Shown here piece by piece: positions 6,984-8,367 of a stretch of 8,367 nucleotides of DNA. Within the stretch, counting starts at the first letter, position 1. Each line of letters begins with the position of its first letter. The notes beneath the pieces are model-generated. The model had not been told where the DNA came from. It saw only the letters and a program-made list of their open reading frames with translations, and did not search any database. This DNA is from an uncultured Eubacteriales bacterium (GTDB taxonomy: Bacteria > Bacillota > Clostridia > Oscillospirales > CAG-272): the NCBI GenBank assembly GCA_902462015.1, contig CABPZV010000089.1:1-8367 (forward strand), in the 5' to 3' direction. The translations under genes were made by a program, and so were the position numbers.

Positions 6984-7742
6984 TTAAAGCTTTGCATTTT
7001 TCACACGGCGTCTCATTTCAAACAGATCCGCCGTCATTTTAAATACATCTCTGCCAAGCTGTATTTTGGATTCCCGGTGATTGATTATTTTAACCGGGAG
7101 TTCACCAATTTTATATCCTAAACGATTTGCATAAAGAATGGCTTCAAAATCGAATGCAAAGCCGTCTGTTTCAGCACGGGAAAAGATATTTTTCGCGGCT
7201 TCGGCTTTGAAAGCCTTACATCCGCATTGCGAGTCACTGAGTCTAAAGCCGCCGACGAGACATAGCAGCTGGATGTATGTTTTGGACGCTAACTTTCTGA
7301 TGAAGGTATATCCTTCATAGCCGTCTCCCTTCAGATTTCTGGAACCGATGAAAATATCCGTGTCGCTGCTTCCCAAAAACGCTTTTGAATATTGCTCAAT
7401 AACGCCGGTACCGTATGCAAGATCGGCGTCGGTAAACATGACTACGCTGTCGGGATCAGGCTCATCGCCGACAGCCTCAAGCATTGCCGTTCTCACCGCG
7501 CAGCCCTTTCCCCGGTTTTTAGAATATCCTGTAACACGGACGTTCTCAAGCCCGAGCTTTTTTACGATTTCTCCGCAGCTATCAGTGCTTCCGTCATCTG
7601 AAAAAAGTATCTCATAGCTTTCAAAAAGGCCTTTTTTCAGATTTTCCTGCATAACGCCTGAAAGAGTTTTTGCCGTATCCGCTATTATACTGGCTTCATT
7701 GTACATCGGTATACAGAGGGTAAACTTTTTAATTTTATTCAT
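6984..7742 (-). CDS. Family 2 glycosyltransferase, ALG5/DPM1-like
   Basis: The 252-residue product is a GT-A fold family 2 glycosyltransferase. In order it shows IPMYNE (11-16), DDGSTD (49-54), NRGKG (76-80), the metal and nucleotide-sugar DXD in FTDADLA (103-109), GSRN (133-136), SDSQCGCKAF (169-178) and DGFAFDFE (193-200). This set is typical of the dolichyl/polyprenyl-phosphate glucosyl- or mannosyltransferase group. It suggests transfer of a sugar from a nucleotide donor to a lipid phosphate at the inner membrane face, but donor and acceptor are not readable here. There is no C-terminal membrane or GtrA-like domain, so membrane contact would be peripheral. The frame opens at 7832, but AAGGTG 9 bases before the ATG at 7742 and the family N-terminus favour the internal start. 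It probably heads an operon with xpt, from the promoter at 7905-7933. Confidence 0.93.
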   Translation of the reverse strand: MNKIKKFTLCIPMYNEASIIADTAKTLSGVMQENLKKGLFESYEILFSDDGSTDSCGEIVKKLGLENVRVTGYSKNRGKGCAVRTAMLEAVGDEPDPDSVVMFTDADLAYGTGVIEQYSKAFLGSSDTDIFIGSRNLKGDGYEGYTFIRKLASKTYIQLLCLVGGFRLSDSQCGCKAFKAEAAKNIFSRAETDGFAFDFEAILYANRLGYKIGELPVKIINHRESKIQLGRDVFKMTADLFEMRRRVKNAKL

Positions 7743-7904
7743 CACAGTAAACACCTTATAATTATTTGTATATATAAAAAGCTGTTTAACGATTTTAAAT
7801 TTGAAATTGACAGCCAGCAAAATCAGCCGCATTTTCCAACCGTTATTTACACATAAACCGAGTGGGGCAGTCTATTGTTGAAAATTTTGCTCCAAACTGT
7901 TTAT

Positions 7905-7933
7905 ATAATATCACTATGCGGCGAAAAAATCAA
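7905..7933 (-). promoter_or_regulatory. Sigma-A-like promoter for the glycosyltransferase-xpt unit
   Basis: The minus strand shows TTGATT (7928-7933), a 17-base spacer and TATTAT (7905-7910). Transcription would start near 7898, giving a leader of about 155 bases before the ATG at 7742. I saw no terminator hairpin or known riboswitch core in that leader. Confidence 0.6.
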
Positions 7934-8029
7934 CATGCTGGCTAAAAAATTACTTTATATTTTGTAGAGTCACAATAGATCATTGACAAACGTGCAAACT
8001 TCTCAGCTATACAATCTTAAAAATTGCTA

Positions 8030-8058
8030 TTGCTTTTTTTCAGAAAATATGATATAAT
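8030..8058 (+). promoter_or_regulatory. Promoter P1 of repeat copy 2
   Basis: A weak -35 box TTGCTT (8030-8035), a 17-base spacer and a perfect TATAAT (8053-8058) occupy the same place relative to the element as P1 of copy 1. The conserved position is stronger evidence than the -35 sequence itself. Confidence 0.5.
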
Positions 8059-8095
8059 AGTTTTAAGGTTAATTCTTTAAGGTGCAAGTTTTGTT

Positions 8096-8119
8096 TCGCC
8101 GCCTAAAGCAGCGAGTTTT
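8096..8119 (+). terminator. Hairpin plus T4 inside repeat copy 2
   Basis: A 7-bp stem (TCGCCGC/GCAGCGA, one C-A mismatch) with loop CTAAA is followed one base later by TTTT. It corresponds to 5170-5192 in copy 1. It is weaker than copy 1, so any termination would be leakier, but retention of the stem and T-run suggests a role at the RNA level. Confidence 0.35.
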
Positions 8120-8139
8120 CGAAGCAAAACCTTGAAACA

Positions 8140-8169
8140 TTGCGGTTTATCCAGTACTTATATTATAAT
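8140..8169 (+). promoter_or_regulatory. Promoter P2 of repeat copy 2, possible tRNA-Leu promoter
   Basis: TTGCGG (8140-8145), an 18-base spacer and a perfect TATAAT (8164-8169) form a plausible promoter about 120 bases before the tRNA. It is the best match between the element hairpin and the tRNA, so it probably drives it. Confidence 0.45.
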
Positions 8170-8290
8170 ATGATAAAAGAGTACTGAATATATATGTATA
8201 ATATACACCATTTTTATATGAAATTAACATCTGAACGCTAAAATATGGCTAATGTCTTAAAAGGTGAAATATCTTAATTTATTTTTATAT

Positions 8291-8367
8291 GCCGGTGTGT
8301 CGGAATTGGCAGACGAGACAGACTCAAAATCTGTTATCCGCAAGGGTGTGTGGGTTCGAGTCCCACC
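8291..8367 (+). tRNA. tRNA-Leu (anticodon CAA), 3' end cut by the window
   Basis: The sequence begins with the acceptor strand GCCGGTG. It has an anticodon stem ACAGA/TCTGT around loop CTCAAAA, giving anticodon CAA (8325-8327), which reads the Leu codon UUG. The D-arm (GGAATTGGCAGAC), the long variable arm and the T-arm GTGGG-TTCGAGT-CCCAC are the pattern of a class II leucine tRNA. The window ends right after the T-arm, so the 3' acceptor strand is missing. Confidence 0.96.

Larger units (their letters stand above)
8053..8169 (+). repeat. Structured intergenic repeat, copy 2 (upstream of tRNA-Leu)
   Basis: This is the inverted partner of 5119-5235, again exactly 117 bases from one TATAAT to the other. 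The identical AAGGTGCAAGTTT block is at 8079-8091 and the 26-base near-identical block at 8122-8147. The central hairpin is weaker here. The first third (8059-8078) has diverged most. The element points towards tRNA-Leu, whose first base is about 120 bases further on, just as copy 1 points towards uvrBA. Confidence 0.75.
7934..8290. other. Non-coding interval with repeat copy 2 before tRNA-Leu
   Basis: This 357-base AT-rich stretch separates the leftward glycosyltransferase promoter from the rightward tRNA. It holds repeat copy 2 with its two promoters (8030-8169). It also holds an isolated TATAAT at 8197-8202 without a good -35 box, and no open reading frame with a ribosome site. The bases from 8203 to 8290 show nothing else I can assign. 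Confidence 0.6.

Noticed and set aside
6926..6997. N-terminal extension of xpt to an ATG at 6997
   Set aside because: It overlaps the glycosyltransferase stop, lacks a ribosome site and does not fit the Xpt family N-terminus.
7743..7832. N-terminal extension of the glycosyltransferase to an ATG at 7832
   Set aside because: The only nearby purine stretch is too close to that ATG, whereas AAGGTG is well placed before 7742, where the family N-terminus begins.
7983..8013. A perfect TTGACA at 7983-7988 as a plus-strand promoter
   Set aside because: The nearest -10-like sequence (TATACA) lies 19 bases away and is weak. The TATAAT at 8053 is far better placed with respect to the repeat element.
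1..8367. CRISPR array, insertion sequence, phage or toxin-antitoxin genes
   Set aside because: There are no regularly spaced short repeats, no transposase or integrase motifs and no small gene pairs with ribosome sites. The coding content is housekeeping.

Overview
The window looks like chromosomal DNA of a low-to-moderate-GC Firmicute, probably a Clostridia member such as a gut Oscillospirales/Ruminococcaceae-type organism. This is an inference. It rests on the uvrB-uvrA order, purine-rich Shine-Dalgarno sites, AT-rich intergenic DNA with sigma-A-like promoters, and an Xpt protein that reads much like the Bacillus subtilis one. No phage, transposase or CRISPR genes are present.

Layout, left to right. 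All five protein genes lie on the minus strand. uvrA (124-2958) lies directly downstream of uvrB (3006-5033), and together they form a nucleotide excision repair operon transcribed right to left. A hairpin at 77-118 follows uvrA. The 5034-5447 interval holds the uvrB promoters, a structured repeat element, a possible divergent plus-strand promoter and a strong hairpin that ends the next gene. That gene (5448-6212) encodes a metallo-beta-lactamase-fold hydrolase with a complete two-metal site but no assignable substrate. Next come xpt (xanthine phosphoribosyltransferase, 6350-6925) and a family 2 glycosyltransferase of the ALG5/DPM1 type (6984-7742). The glycosyltransferase and xpt probably share one transcript from a promoter at 7905-7933. 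The right end is a 350-base non-coding stretch followed by a tRNA-Leu(CAA) on the plus strand, cut by the window edge.

The most unusual feature is a non-coding element present twice in inverted orientation: copy 1 at 5119-5235 on the minus strand before uvrBA, copy 2 at 8053-8169 on the plus strand before tRNA-Leu. Each copy starts with a TATAAT and ends with a second TATAAT, and both span exactly 117 bases. Each carries a GC-rich hairpin followed by a T-run, and a 26-base block with only two differences between copies. It could be a dispersed promoter cassette, a small RNA family, or an attenuator-like leader; I do not recognise it as a named family.

Functionally the genes form separate units: DNA repair (uvrBA), purine salvage (xpt), probable glycan or glycolipid synthesis (glycosyltransferase), an uncharacterised hydrolase, and translation (tRNA-Leu).
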